Shown: positions 11,401-24,660 of the stretch, one piece after another | Layout: each line of letters opens with the position of its first letter | Numbering within the stretch: the first letter of the stretch is position 1 | Source of the DNA: Seriola aureovittata | Taxonomy: Eukaryota; Chordata; Actinopteri; Carangiformes; Carangidae | NCBI RefSeq assembly: GCF_021018895.1 | Contig: NC_079377.1 | Coordinates: forward strand, 21,058,001-21,122,000 | Length of the DNA stretch: 64,000 bases | Reading direction: 5' to 3' | Position numbers and translations under genes: made by a program | The notes under the pieces: generated by a model | Told to the model about the DNA's origin: nothing | What the model saw: only the letters and a program-made list of their open reading frames with translations | Database searches by the model: none

Positions 11401-14400
11401 ATTTAACCAAATGAAATGAGAGAAAGCTAGAAATGGAGGGATGTTTCTTGCTCTCGTTCATGCTGTTTGTCATTGCACAGCAAACGGCACTGGCCGTGTG
11501 CCTCTCTGCAAGACATCCCAGTTCACAAGTGCAAAACAGACATCAGAACAGTCCCTGCATTGCCTCAGATGAAATATGCCACAATAAATCCCCCCGTGTA
11601 TATCTCCAACATGCTTGCATCACGCTGTCCGCTGTGCTCAGATTTAGCTCCAGTGGTGACATGAGTTACGGCACTCTGTCTGAAACCACCTTGTGAGGAT
11701 TTATGACTGTGGCATACAACTCAGAAAGGAGGAATATTTGGATGAGGGAGAAAAGGGGACAAGCAGGAAAATTCATCCATTTTGCTTTGGGTTGAGACAG
11801 AAGCATTTGGATGAAGGACAGTGGCAGGATTGTGGCAAAGAATGAAACTGAACAAATACGGTCTTGTTCCAAAATGAGATATTCACTTTTTGATGAAGGC
11901 GACACGTATCACAAAAAGATTGATAGAAAGATGAAAACAAAGTAATGGTATTTTCTAAAAGGATGATAAATAACTGGATGTCTTAATGACTAAATGTTGA
12001 TCCTTTATCTTTTAGATATATCGACTGATGAACTTATATATACGTATTTTTTTCCGAAACAGATGTTTTCAAATGTTTTTGAGAAATGGGAGATGTATAA
12101 GAGGGAGCAATGGAAAAGTCATTGGGTTTGTTTTATCGCTTCCACTTTACAGATGGAGACAGAGAATGACGAGAAAAATGAGAGTCAGGCAGAAAAAGTC
12201 CCCTCGTTCTTGATATTATTTGTCTTTTGCTACTTTGTACGACCAGCTGATATAAAACAACTGTGATTCAGCCAAATGGTTCATGTGAGTTTCTACATCT
12301 GCTGTTCCAACCACCAGATGCTTGATTCTTTTCTCGGGAAAAAAATCTCTGGCAAACAGGAAGTGAGGCATTTTATATTTCTACAATAACGAATTATCAT
12401 GTGGTAAACAATAGAAGAGCTATACGTTCATTATTGACCCATGATAACAAGATAGAAAGCCAAGAGCACTACCTGCAGAAACTTCAACAGAAAATCCAAA
12501 GAAGACGAACAGCCTCTGGCACCGTATGAAATTCCCAGGAATCCTGAATCAGCTTTCAGTAACTTTTCCTGCATTTTGACAAGAGCAAAAAGGGTTTAAA
12601 TTCTGGTTCTTGGTCTGTTGTTCCTTGTGATATCAGTAGTAGAGCTTGGAGGAAAGTTTATTCAAATGTTTATAGACATTATAAATATATAGTGGACTTC
12701 CCTTCCCTTCCTTTTTTCATTAGATGACACTAAAGCAGAAAAACATCTCATTTTGCATATTCATTGAAACAACAAAGAACAACATAAGGACACCGACTCC
12801 CTAGGCCAGACTCCTTACCTCTGCACGTCTTCAGATGTGGCACAAACAAATCAGAAAAGAAACCTGAGGTTAGTTTTTTGGTTCTTGTGACTGTTTAGCT
12901 GACAGTACTGGGCACAGTGATCATTATTGGTTCCTTTGCATCCAAACTGAGAGCAGAATAAAGTCCACTGGATTTTACCTGGAAGTTTCATAATTTCTAA
13001 GTAACATGTAACACTGTTTTTTCATCTTTTTCATTCCTACTCAGACTGAAACGGAAGACTTAAAAAAAGGTCCTAGCTAACCCTGTCTTCCAGATGTTTT
13101 CTAAAACTTGTTGGTAAGTGCCCTCTCATTATCTCAAATGATGTGAATCTGACTAAACAGCTGGAGGAAATGAGGGGAACTGATTTGGAACAAAACAAGT
13201 TTTGAGGGTAAAATGTTTTTTGTGCTTAATGCTTAATGTAAGCAAACACACGCTCATTTTGCCATGAAGATTACTCAGATTTGTTTTATTCTCCGTCAAA
13301 TGTTTTGTCATTGATGAACTTCCATATAACTGGGAGGAGTGCGAAAACTGTCCATGACCCTCTATCACCATGGATCTCACCAAAATAAAAACATAACAAT
13401 CTGTCTGACTATCACAAGGCAATTCACAAGGCTCATTTACGACAACAGTGTGACAGAGATGTTTCCAGAGAAGGCGGATGCTGATTCATGGAAAGCTGCC
13501 CAGTATAACTGCAGTCTTCTGCTCACCTCTCACCAGCAGTTTGGGGTGTTAAGTGCCTTGCTCAAGGACACCTCAAAGGTAGTTCTGAAGGAAGAGGAGA
13601 CGGTGTGTCTTGTCCATCTTGTCCTTCCAGATGTTTTGAGGGAGGACAGACAGAGAAAGACGGAGAGTTTTGGCCAGGAAACAGAGAAGAGTTAGGGTTT
13701 AGGGAACTTGGCCTGGGGCCCCTCCCCTACAGGGACAAATTGATGTCAAGTCTCTGTATCCAGGAGGATTAAGTGTGTGTTTGCTTTGCACTGAGGACAA
13801 AACAGCTTGAGTCCCCACGCGTCCTCACAAAGACACTCGTTTTTAAGCTCAGACAGGGAGGAGATAGCTGATCTTTCCACCTAATCTGTGCACACATACA
13901 AACGCACATCGTGTTCTTGGACATTTAAATGAACTAAAGCCAGAGCTACTGTCCTCAAACTGCAGTTAAATACACAACAGCCAAACGGGGAAAATGTGAA
14001 GCAGCGTAGAAGTATCCATTGTCTAGTATCTGCAGAACATTTGCTGGTCATTTCATCCCACCTTTGCACGCCATAATATTTGATTTGCCGTTAAATGTCA
14101 GTACATTAATCACCACAACATTATCCATCAGCATAACAGCATAGCTATAAATTCTGCAGACAATGTGACTTATGGTCCACCTCCAAGTTCCTCTCACCTC
14201 CAAACAACATCACTCCCACATATGAATTTAAATACTGGACACTAATGAAATAAAATGAGTTTGAGGCGCTGCCTCATTAGTGTTATATTGAGCACACGTC
14301 CACTGAGAGAGATGGATTTATGATTTCACAGATTTCTCTGATAATATAATAGTTATATGCTTTTTCTCTGTCAAGTTTTATACTTGTAGATTTTATCAGT

Positions 14401-16765
14401 GAGATGAAATAAAAGTACAAATGAATTACTAGTGTACACTGGGATCAGAGTATTTTAATGTGGACACTTGAGCCCCCCCCCCCCCCAGCTTGTCTAATGG
14501 CAGCCTGAATGTAGAGATTAGATTTTGGATGTGGACTGAGTTTATACGATATGAACAAAAGGCACTTAAGCAGCACACATAGAATTTAGCTTTGAAGAAC
14601 CCTTAACAGAATAGGCCTGTTTATAGTTTCTTTATTGGGCAATCTCCGGCAGGATTGATTTGGAAATATTTCACATTTAGCTTTATTTTGCCCTCTTTAA
14701 GTTCTGTCCAGATTGACAAACACAAAATCAAACCAGCTTTTCTGTTCAACCTTTCGTCTCCAACTGACGCTTCATTTTTCTCCTCTGCTCAACAGACCAT
14801 AAACCCCTCGTCTTGGACCGCACTCCTCCAGCCTGTGTGTTTTAGAGAGCCTCCTTGTCCATAATGCCATATAACATAAACACATTGTGTTTGATTGGTA
14901 GACATAAACATTGACTGTGGCTGGAGCACAGTTTAACGCCAGGCCACAACTCATGGCCGCTGTTAACGGGCTCCCTGCCATAACGGAGGGAAGCCAAGGT
15001 CGACCGCTGCCCCGCGCACTCAGGGTCACGGAGGAAGACGAGAGAGGGGGAAAATGCTGGGAAAAGGATGAGCAAAAAATGCCACCTGCTCTTGAGAGAT
15101 ATAGAAAGATGGGTCGAATGGGAAGGGATAGAAGACAAGAAAGTCTAGAGGGTTTTCAGGTAACGTGTATACCTGGTTAGTTGTGGCGTGAGCGACATTG
15201 TTCACATACTTGACTGTGCACTTTGTGTGTGCCACGAAGGTGCAGATCAGGGTCAGTTCCTCCCAATACCAGAATATCTCCCTTGAATACTTCTGATTTT
15301 GCATCATGGGAAACGTTATTTTCCTTAATTCCATCTTGCATTAACTTCTGATGGAACGCAGGATATGTGTTGTCGCTATCAAGCGCACGCGAACATGGAG
15401 TGAAGAGCAAGCATATCGGCGGCCATATTGGCGGCCCTCAGTTTAAGGGCAGTTGCACTTGTTAAGCATGGATTGGGTTTTTGAGCACGCACGTGTGAAC
15501 TGATCATTTAGTCATGGATCCACTAGATCAGTTTCGTGTTTTAGGTGGTTATTGGTTGTTGGTAGTTGGTGAGCGACTGATGTCCTGTAAATAAAACCGA
15601 GGCACACGAGCTGATATGAAGCCAGAGTTAGTGGTGGCTGCTGCTTGGAGTCATTATGAGACAGTTTACTGTGATGTAGCGGTCAGACAGTTCAATTCTA
15701 CTAAGGCCATTACTGTACAGATGTAATGGCAGCATAGATACATACTTCTGAAATAATCCAAGGCTCTATCCTGATGGTTGTAGACTACACTTAGTCACCT
15801 GCACCCCAATAATGGCCCCAAATGACTTGCTAAGTGATCTGTGACGCACCTACACAGTAATTATTGAATCAGGATAGTATGTAGAGTTTGATTAACCACC
15901 CTGTGGTGGTAAGTACGTATCCTGATGTGATGATCTGTGAGGAAATGTTAGAATATACAGTGTAGGTCTTAAGTGCTGGGATTTCTTCAGCGTCATATGA
16001 TTACACTGGCACTCGTACCATCAGTCAATGCGGTCTCCTCGGTGATGAAAGATGATGCTGATGGCGTTCGGTTTTGTCCAGTCCAGGAACTAACTGTCAC
16101 CATTTCCTATCATGGCAATCTGTTTTATGTTTGTTTAGCCACAAAGATCCAATGTCACCCTCTAACAAGAATACAACAGAGAAACAGGCAGGATGAATTG
16201 AATTACTTTGAAAGATGTGTGTCAGAGAAGCCGAGTTTTATCCACAAAAACTGTGAGAAATGTATAAATGGGAGTTGATGTTATACACAACCACAACATG
16301 ATCTAAATATCTAATATAAAAAACTACATTTGAGTCTCACACCTTCATTTTTGCTAGTATTTTTATGTCTCACTGTTTTGTATATCCCACCACTATTGTG
16401 CATTGAATTATTCAGTTACTGTGTGAAATGCAGTGCCAGTGGTTTTATGGTATCACCACGTACAGTTCCCGTCTTCACAAAGCAACAAAAATGACACACG
16501 ATCCACTTTAATTCATTTAGTTGATATCTGATGCTACAATCAGGAGGTTTGTTGTGTTTATCTCTGGTTTAAATGAAAGTTTTTCTTAAAAGTGCTGCTG
16601 TATTCATCACGTCTTCGAATGATTCTGTCCTTCATTTTTCACTCATTTTTATAGGAAAACATGCCCCCCCCCCCAGCCCCCCCACAACCCCTGCACTTCA
16701 CAGTAATACTAAACCATAATGTACTTCATGCTCATGTTCAGGTTACCTTCTCACACAAGTGCTCC
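11401..16765. other. Non-coding flank with minor repeats
   Basis: No gene. A C-run lies at 14473-14486. A stretch near 13535-13575 (TTAAGTGCCTTGCTCAAGGAC) has the look of a dispersed teleost repeat, but I cannot name the family. Frames such as 13339-13695 and 14911-15180 have no domain and no splice context. Confidence 0.45.
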
Positions 16766-16769
16766 TTAT

Positions 16770-16960
16770 TTACTTTGAAATTGTATTTGGCTCATTGGCA
16801 TTCCATTTGGAGGTGATGACCCTGCTTATCTGCAGCCTAATAAATTCAGCTGTGTTTTAGTCGGTTAACACTAACATACCTCTGCTTCATCCATCACGGA
16901 GCTTAACAATAGCCACGTCTTCAGCTGCTTCTGCACTGCTAAAAGCTTTTCATGAGAAAC
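16770..16960. promoter_or_regulatory. Candidate conserved regulatory block E (3' flank)
   Basis: Complex AT/GC-balanced sequence, for example ATTCCATTTGGAGGTGATG and GCAGCCTAATAAATTCAGC. The bounding regions are lower in complexity. Candidate enhancer by composition. Confidence 0.3.
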
Positions 16961-16977
16961 CTACAGATCTACTGCTG

Positions 16978-17080
16978 TGTGTGTCTCGAGGGGTGTGCAC
17001 GTGCGCATGGATGTGTGCATGTATGTGTGTGTTGAGGCTTGAGAGTATGTGTGCAATATGTGTGTGTGTGTGTGTGTGTG
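16978..17080. repeat. Degenerate GT-rich microsatellite
   Basis: GT-rich with a purer (GT)n core at about 17059-17080. Confidence 0.85.
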
Positions 17081-17429
17081 TCCTGAGGCCTGCAGCTCTC
17101 TCTTAAACCTCTTATCAGATGAATGTGTTTGATAACTCTGCTGCCAAGGATTTCCCATATATACATAAACAACCCCTGAACCACTGGCAGGTTGCACCGG
17201 CGAGGCACATCGTTGAAACTCTCACATGTTTAGGAGTTCTGTTTCAGTGCTCTTATGTCGCCCACTTTCTAGTTCAATCTTTCCCCTAAGCTACATTAAA
17301 CAATATAAACCCGGTTGGTGAAAAATGGCCTCATATTCGATTTTTCTCTCTTTTGTGACACCGGCGCTGGTTTATTTAAAAACCAAATGACGTTTGAACG
17401 GTGGAGTATGTAAGCAGCAATGTGCTGCC

Positions 17430-17745
17430 CTTGACATCTTCATTGATGTCAAGCTAGCTAACAGTTTGGCCCGTCAGTGTCTCACGGGGATGTATCAGCC
17501 ATTTGCATAACAAGCCGCCCTCATGACACCAACGCCTCGACAGATGTCAGGCTTGTGAGGGAAGTTGGTCTCATCCTTCCATTATTTCTGCGCCTCTGTC
17601 TCTTTTTGTTGTGGCTCCTCTCTCCGCTTCTGCAACAAACATTGTTATTTTGAGGTGAGTCACGTCTCATCGAGGCTTTGCCTCGGAGTCGTCAGCGTGT
17701 TTGAGGAGTCACTTGACAGTCATAAACATCATGTGAGGACATAGT
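17430..17745. promoter_or_regulatory. Candidate conserved regulatory block F with MEIS-like sites
   Basis: This block contains an inverted repeat, CTTGACATC at 17430-17438 and GATGTCAAG at 17445-17453, and a TGACAG core at 17714-17719 followed at once by TCATAAA, the reverse of the posterior-HOX core TTTATGA. There is also CGACAGATGTCAG near 17537-17549. MEIS1 binds TGACAG and pairs with HOX proteins, so an autoregulatory enhancer is possible; that is inference. Confidence 0.42.
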
Positions 17746-18329
17746 AAAAGTGGATCATTTTTCAGGGGGAACATATAAAGTTTCATGCTGGATTTTATTG
17801 GAAAGGAAGAACTGTTTTATTTTTGGTTTCAGATAACAAGTCATTTGGGGTATTATAAATTATATATGACATATGTATTATGAACTGTAATAACTATTTT
17901 CTTTTTACCATCTGTAAAGCTGGCGGTTTCTCTACACAGTGATTTCTAGGTAAATCTTTCTCTTAGAATATTGTGCTGAGAATCTCCATTTTAGTCGATC
18001 TGCATTGGCTGGGATTTATTGATTTGTTGTAAGGACTCAGAAGGAGATTATTTGAAGATATAGTAGCAGCGGTCAGGCAGCAGTAGCTTACTGGTTGTAT
18101 TTTTTTTTAATGGCTAAATTGGTATTAGACTCATGTACACACACAGAGACACTGCATGATAAACTATCAATGCCATGCTCTTTTCAGTACTTATCCTCTA
18201 CATCCTGACTCAATACCACTGACAATTACTTTTGGAAACTGAACTGAGTGAAGTGGCCACAAGCGCCACAATATCAACATCTCTACATTTCACACAAAGC
18301 ACACAGGAGGAAAAGAGTATGGCAGCTCA
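17746..18329. other. AT-rich non-coding DNA
   Basis: Nothing recognised. Confidence 0.5.
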
Positions 18330-18700
18330 AAGACTCTCTTTCATATTTGGTTGGAATAGTAAGTGGCCGTTGGTGCTCCCCGCTGTTTTACGTCACAGGG
18401 GAAACATCTTTATCACGGCGTATATTATTCCAAAACACAGCTTCCTGCATGGAAACGAATCCCCCCTGTCCTCACTTCGCCTGCCTCTCTGATAGACTAC
18501 ATTGCTTCTTATAAACTGTCCATGGTCCATAAATTGTGCAGCGCCGAGCATAACACTGCACAGTGTCGGCCTGCAGGGACACGCACATTCAGGGCCCCCG
18601 CCTCTTCTCTCTCCCCTGGCTGAGATTTGCTTAGTAAATTGTGCGATGAGATCCCCGGGTTCAGAGAAAAGACAGGGAAAGATTGGTGTGGAGAAAAGTT
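18330..18700. promoter_or_regulatory. Candidate conserved regulatory block G (3' flank)
   Basis: High-complexity block with no repeats, including TTTACGTCACAGGGG (CRE-like TTACGTCA), CCATAAATTGTGCAGCGCC and TTGCTTAGTAAATTGTGCG. Overlapping frames on both strands (up to 129 codons) lack recognisable domains and are better explained as chance. Confidence 0.37.
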
Positions 18701-20629
18701 TGAAACGTGAGCGAGCACGAACTTGAGTACTTATCCTAAAACTCTGCAGATGAGACTCATACTTGTTTCTATATAAAAACATCTATCTGTAATGTTGGTA
18801 AAGATGAGACAATATTTGGTAGTTCAGAACATATAGATGGTGTAATCCTCAGTCCATGTCTTACCACTAGTGTGCAGCAGTTTTCGTGCTTAAATGAAAA
18901 TATATTACCAGACAACATGATGACAAGCCTCAACTCCAGCTTTGTATCACGTGTGTCGCTCTGAACTTCTACTTCCAGTTGTTGTGAATAAACAGAACTC
19001 AAAATTATAAGGGGCTGACTTCACTTTGCATGTTTTTATTACATAAATATCAAATACTGTGTATACTTTTGCATTCAGTTGGCTTGTGCCTCACTGTAAA
19101 TGTAAATACATCAAGGCCACTGTCTTCCCTGACTTAAAACTGTCACCAGAGTTGTTTCCTTTTTTGACATAATTTTAAAGATGATATAAAGACATCAACA
19201 TTCACATAGCAGCTTTACCAAACATGGATTGTTAGTATGGTAATGTGCGTTTTAAAATCGAATACCTATCCGTATCATCCAAACTAAAACTATAAAAACT
19301 GACGCATGACTTTAGGCTTAATTTTTTAAGAAATGGCTGGTGCTTTTATACGGTAATACCTCCAATGACCACCAGGAAGATTTATGACCATTAGTCCCTT
19401 TAAAGGAGAACAACAGGATGCACACACAGCAATAAACAACAACAAAAGTTATTCCAGGAATAACATCTGCATTACGCTAAACAGTTTAAATAAACGGCCA
19501 AACTAGATCCACAAAGATTAAGATGCAGACAGAACTGGCAAACTGGGTTTAAATGGGAGTGTGTTGTAGATGAAAGCGCTGAGTGGACAGGGATTAATCA
19601 CAAACACATCATGGAATACATCACAACTAAAAGTGTAAAAAGTGGAGGGGGGAGTAAAACATCGTTGAAAAGACATTAACAGAATAAAAAGCAACGGTAG
19701 AAAGAAAAAACTATTTCAAGTGACTTTTGTCTGTAAACTTGAGCACAAGAGTCTGAACCTGCTGAAACTCTCACTGTAATCAAACTTTTACTTAATTAGA
19801 AAAAGGTGTAAAGAAAGTTGAATCAGGAGGGACTGACAGAAAATAGCCTCCTGGAGAACATGGTGTCTTTTTACTGAATATACTGGGATCTCCTGTTAAC
19901 TTTGTCCACCTCCACAAATTAGACTTGAACTGAGGTTCTCTTAAATGACAAGGTCAAAGCTGCTTTCGTTGTTACAGTTGCCCCTGCTCTCTCTCCCTCT
20001 CTCTCTCTCTCTCTCACAAACACACACACACAAACCCAAGGCAGCATTTATAGCAGACGCAGAGATGAAGACGCACATTGTCACGGTTGGAGGGTGGAAA
20101 CCGGCTGACAGGGTGAGAGCGCGTGGAGCTGACATTTTTCTTTTACCCATCACTGTTGTGAGGCTGATGAATATGCGAGATGGGTAGCACATTCACAAGC
20201 TCCAGCGGGAGTGTGGAGGGGCAGATTTTTCACTAACTATTTCACTTTCCAGCTTTTATTTAGACTAAATGCCACATGCAAATGTAGCTCTGTCTGTAAA
20301 AAACATGACTCCTAGATTAAGATAGAATAAATGGTAACAAATATGCATGTTGTTCGAGTTCTTTTCCAGCTCTGGTTGAGGTAGAAACATTTGAAAAATG
20401 TCAAATATTTCTCTCTTATTCACTACTTTGACTAATCCTATGACATTACAGCAAGAAATGTTACATTTAGTGGCTTACTGATCTACTCCAGGACACTGTG
20501 TTGCACTTTCAAGCAGCTGCACTCCTCTCTGTAAATAATAAACTGACTATTTTACTCACTTTTTTACTGCCGAACAAGTCCCTAAAACACATTGTGAGAT
20601 TAGGGCATAGATTGGATTGTATATGATGA
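18701..20629. other. AT-rich non-coding DNA
   Basis: No gene-like feature. A CT/CA microsatellite lies at about 19988-20034. Confidence 0.5.
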
Positions 20630-20960
20630 ATGGGGAAGTAGCCTCCACATATAAATAAACTAATGAAAGACGTGGCTCTGGGCCAATCATTTATCAGTAT
20701 TGTGCTGTGGCTGGAATTCAGCCCCTCTGTCCTGTCTCGACTTGCCTCCTCACTGTTTACTTTTGGAGGCCAAGCAGTCAGTCCCTGCAGCCGCTCAATG
20801 GCGCGACTGTGCACAGAGAGAAGGCGGCTCTCGCAGTCAACGCGCGAGACAACAGAATTAAAACTCAGCCATGCACGAGCTGATTGATGAGGGCGGCTCC
20901 TCTCCAAAGCGCAGGCTGGTTTGACGCACAGGCTGGTTTGACGCACAGGCTGACGTCTCC
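20630..20960. promoter_or_regulatory. Candidate conserved regulatory block H with PBX-HOX-type site
   Basis: Complex block containing GGGCCAATCATTTATCAG and TGATTGAT at 20881-20888 (the PBX-HOX composite consensus). It ends in a short tandem repeat at about 20912-20952 (17-bp period, CAGGCTGGTTTGACGCA, two full copies and a partial third). A 155-codon minus-strand frame runs through it but has no family resemblance. Confidence 0.35.
20912..20952. repeat. 17-bp tandem repeat (2.4 copies)
   Basis: The unit CAGGCTGGTTTGACGCA is repeated exactly twice and followed by CAGGCTG. Confidence 0.9.
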
Positions 20961-21379
20961 GAGCCCGATTATTCATATAAATTAGATTTTTGTATTCAAG
21001 ATAATGATGATAATAAATAATTATAGAAAAAATAAAATAATGATGCTCAAAGGATTATTTTATTTTTAATCACAGACGAGCAACAGAATCATTTCTTTAA
21101 ATGTCTTAAGAATATTAGGGAAAGTAAACATGTATTTTTCAGATTTTCAAATCCAATGCTTGGTATTGGTGACGTCCTTTTTTTACACACAACCACAAAC
21201 AATGGCGCCATTCTTGTCGGACCTAGTCTCATAGCTTGGCAGCAACACTGAAGTTTTTTTGTTTTTTTCTGCTGTATTCAGATTCTCTTCCTCCAGGACT
21301 CGAAGGCCGAATCTGAACAGCTGAGTCACTGTTTCAAGTTTCAGTGGATCAAACTCAAACCTCGGAGAGAAACGTTGAG
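20961..21379. other. AT-rich non-coding DNA
   Basis: Nothing recognised. Confidence 0.5.
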
Positions 21380-21716
21380 TTCAGTGACTGAGTTCTTGGG
21401 GAAGAAAAGCGGAAGCAGAGAGTGGTGGTTGTAAATAAGCGTTTACTTTATAAGCAAAAGAAGGAGCTGCGAGATTATTCTGCCCTGTGCCAAAGCTGCT
21501 GTTATTATATCCACGAGCAGGTGGGAGGGGGGGAGCGGCTCGGGAAGCGGGGTGCGTGCAGGCTGTGGTGCGTGAGCGTGTGTCTGAGAGGAGGGGGAGG
21601 TCACTATTATTGGATCCGGCCTCACCAGGTGAGCTGAAGAGCCGACATCCCCCCACCCCCACCCCTGTTCCTCTGGCTCTCCTTCCCTGCCTGGCGCTGC
21701 CAAGGTGACTTTCCAG

Positions 21717-21748
<32 letters not shown>

Positions 21749-22160
21749 AGAGAGAGGTGGATATTCAGGAAGGTGCTGACAGGAACATCTCTGGTTATGA
21801 ACCAGCCGCGGTTTGCTTCTCTCCGCTGGAAAGGTGCGCTGCCAGCGGCGTCCCCCTCCCCGCAGCAGGAGCAGCGAGCAGGGAAAACACCGAGGCCAGT
21901 AAACATGTTGTCCCGTCTCTGGTCATGAGCTGGAGAGCGGAGAAACTCACCAGCGACCACAAAACATCCCGAGCTGAAGTCAGTCCCCCCACAAACCAGT
22001 CACAGGGGTGTTTACCTGTTACCAGCTCATGTATCTCTGAGCCAGGCTTTGTGCCACTGCCTGTGTCTGGCACACACCAGTACGCATGTCTCTAATCCCT
22101 GGCCCACATATCCACACTCATACCTGCTGACAGGCCCCCCTTTGGGCGCGATGAGGAGCA
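21380..22160. other. GC-rich, CpG-containing segment
   Basis: GC content and CpG frequency are visibly higher than in the surrounding AT-rich DNA, with a (GA)n stretch at 21713-21757. Open frames exist on both strands (up to 112 codons) but none shows a domain. It could be a CpG-island-like regulatory region or the start of an unknown non-coding transcript; no TATA box or exon can be supported. Confidence 0.35.
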
Positions 22161-23290
22161 GCGCCCTGCAGCCGCAGCCTCTCCTGCACAAACTGAAACG
22201 CCAGAAAACGTTTTTTAATTTTTGTTTTATGATTACAGAAGGGTTTTAGTGCTACGAAGAAGCGCGGGAAATATTCCAAAGTAGCAAAGGAACCTTCAAA
22301 TCCACGCCAACTTTAATTAATTTTATTTTTCAAAAGCAGAAGATGTGGAAATCTGAAAAGAGCACTGAAGAATGCCTCTTCACGTCAATGGAAAATGTTG
22401 CTTTCATGCTTTTTTCATGCGAATCACATCAAACTCTTTGGCTTAAACAGGATTTATTACAATAATGAAAATAACTTTAATATTAACCTTTAATTTGTCC
22501 CAAAACACTTCGCTGTGTCCTGTTTGACATGAGTATGACAGAGGAATACTTGTGATGAGAGATTTGCTTCGTGTGTGCGTGAAGGTGGGCTGAAGGTGGG
22601 GTGAAGGTGGGGTGGGGTGGGGGCACTTGAAGTTACCCACGTCACAGTAATTATGTCGGTATTCCTTATGGTCGTTTGGAAAGGGAGGGTATCGCATTTT
22701 GTTTGGGGGGGGGGGGGCTCGGTCGGGCTCTGAAACTGGATCTCATGACTTCATATACCCCCTACAAAAACCTCCGCGCGCACCATCGCGTGGCCCTGAT
22801 GCTGCGTATCTCACAAGTCAAAGCTCCATAAACCCAAACGCATCATTTCAAACTTAAAACTGAGCTGGATCATATAGTTTGAAACGTTTTCTCCTCCTGA
22901 TTCTCCCGTTTTATTTTCTTCTCTTCATATGCATAAGGTCCATTTAAACGCTTTAACCAGGAGGGCATATTGTTATAGATATGTTAAATCATCACAGGTT
23001 ATATGACCACTACAAGACGGATGCCCAAGGGCTTAAAGCTGTGCGCTTTAATTCAGAATCTCGTTTTTCAGACTTAATGGAACTAATAACATAACACTTA
23101 ATCACGTTACTTTCACTCTCCCCTCTCTCTCTCCTTTGCATTTCTAATTTTTTATCTGCAGTGGCTTGGGGTTAAACAAATGAAACGAGCTGTTCCCCTC
23201 CTCCTCCTCCTCCTCCTCCTCTTCCTCCTCTCTCTGTGAAACCTCAGAGGGGAGCAGACCAAACGTTACTTAGCCTGAACGCAGAGAGGC
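22161..23290. other. Non-coding DNA with short simple repeats
   Basis: Contains (GGTGAAGGTG)-type short repeats at 22582-22622, a G-run at 22706-22717 and a (CTC)n tract at about 23198-23232. No gene. Confidence 0.5.
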
Positions 23291-23560
23291 TGCAGATAAT
23301 GAGAGCCTGGTTGCATTAAATGGACAAACAGCAATCCGGCATCTCCTGACCCCTCGATGCTCCTCTCGGCTCCATTGATCATCCCCCCTTATGAGATAAT
23401 GCAATTACAAACATCAATAAGGAGCTGCGAGGGGAATCATTATGTGGTGACAGTGATAAATGATGCTGCAGAAAATAGCGGGCTCCTCTCAAACAATCCG
23501 TGCGCCCAAGGGGCTTTTGAGGGCCGGGGCCCCGTCGCCAAGGAGACAGATGACATCCAA
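23291..23560. promoter_or_regulatory. Candidate conserved regulatory block I (3' flank)
   Basis: Even-complexity sequence with enhancer-like elements such as CCATTGATCATC, ATGCAATTACAAACATCAAT and GTGATAAATGATGCTGC. No repeats inside. Inference only. Confidence 0.37.
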
Positions 23561-23689
23561 AATGGCCCCCACTCAACAGTCCTTCTCTCTTCTCTTTCTC
23601 TCTCTCTCCTTTTCTCCCCACTAACAGATTTTTTGTTTTTCTCTCCCTCCCTTTTCCCCCCCTCCTCCTTTTGTTTCAAAAGCAGCTGC

Positions 23690-23905
23690 CGCGCGACCTT
23701 TTGAAGGTGGAGTTTTTGAGGGCTTTGGAAAGTTAGTCCTGTGAGGCGTCTGCAGGCTGCAGTTTAATTTGTGTTTGTGTCTATATTGATTTCATAAAGG
23801 ACTTGTCATCTCGGCCACGTGTGTAATCCCAGTATTATGTATTTCTATTGGAAATCATGGGAAGTTGATTGGTTGCATATTGTCTTGTTGCGCGCTCACG
23901 CTTTT
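23690..23905. promoter_or_regulatory. Candidate conserved regulatory block J (3' flank)
   Basis: Non-repetitive block with TATTGATTTCATAAAGG, TTGATTGGTTGCATA and a CACGTG E-box at 23817-23822. Composition-based candidate. Confidence 0.3.
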
Positions 23906-24602
23906 CCCTGCAGTTGGACTTTGTAGTCGTGAAGCCTGAAGGTGACAGAGGCTGGTTCAGTTCATCCGCATAATCTGCACATTTTATGACCAACATTTAA
24001 CTTCTTGCTCTCTGGAGGAGAGTAAAGCTAAAATGAAAAATTTAACAGAACTTCGTTTTGTGTTCACTCAGTTCATATTTGAATTTACTGTATAACTTGT
24101 GATTTTAATTTGGTTTCTTTTCTTTTTAACTAACAAACTCTTAAGCAAAGCATCTACAGTTGTAGATGTTGTGACAAAACACCAAAACATTAATTTTAGA
24201 AATAAACTCTCAGCGTGAAAAACTGACCGCAGAAGATACAAAATTCTGTGCGCGTACGTTTCACCATGAAATAAAAATAAAACCAGTTACAGCTGAAATA
24301 TTCGTTCAGCACACACAGAGAGGAGCAGCTTGATTAACAGGCCGCGGTGTTCAGCAACCAGTGACAAATCGCTGGTTTGAATTAATAAGCTTACACACGT
24401 TATTGCCGCCGAGATTTGTCATGGCTTGTAGTGAAGCAGAGAACACGAGGCGCACGGTGACTTTTCCAAGTTCCCCGCTTCAACCATAAAGGCGCATAAA
24501 TATCTGCGTTGTTGTGGGAGGAAGACAGGCCTGTCCGGGCACCTCCACTGCTCTGGAACACATTTCTGCTCCATTCATTACTCTGACAGTTCACTCCGCG
24601 GT

Positions 24603-24660
<58 letters not shown>

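Noticed and set aside
18393..18782. 129-codon minus-strand ORF
   Set aside because: Several frames on both strands are open over the same complex block and none resembles a family; more likely non-coding.
20509..20976. 155-codon minus-strand ORF
   Set aside because: No recognisable domain, no splice or promoter context. It overlaps a frame on the other strand and a regulatory-looking block.
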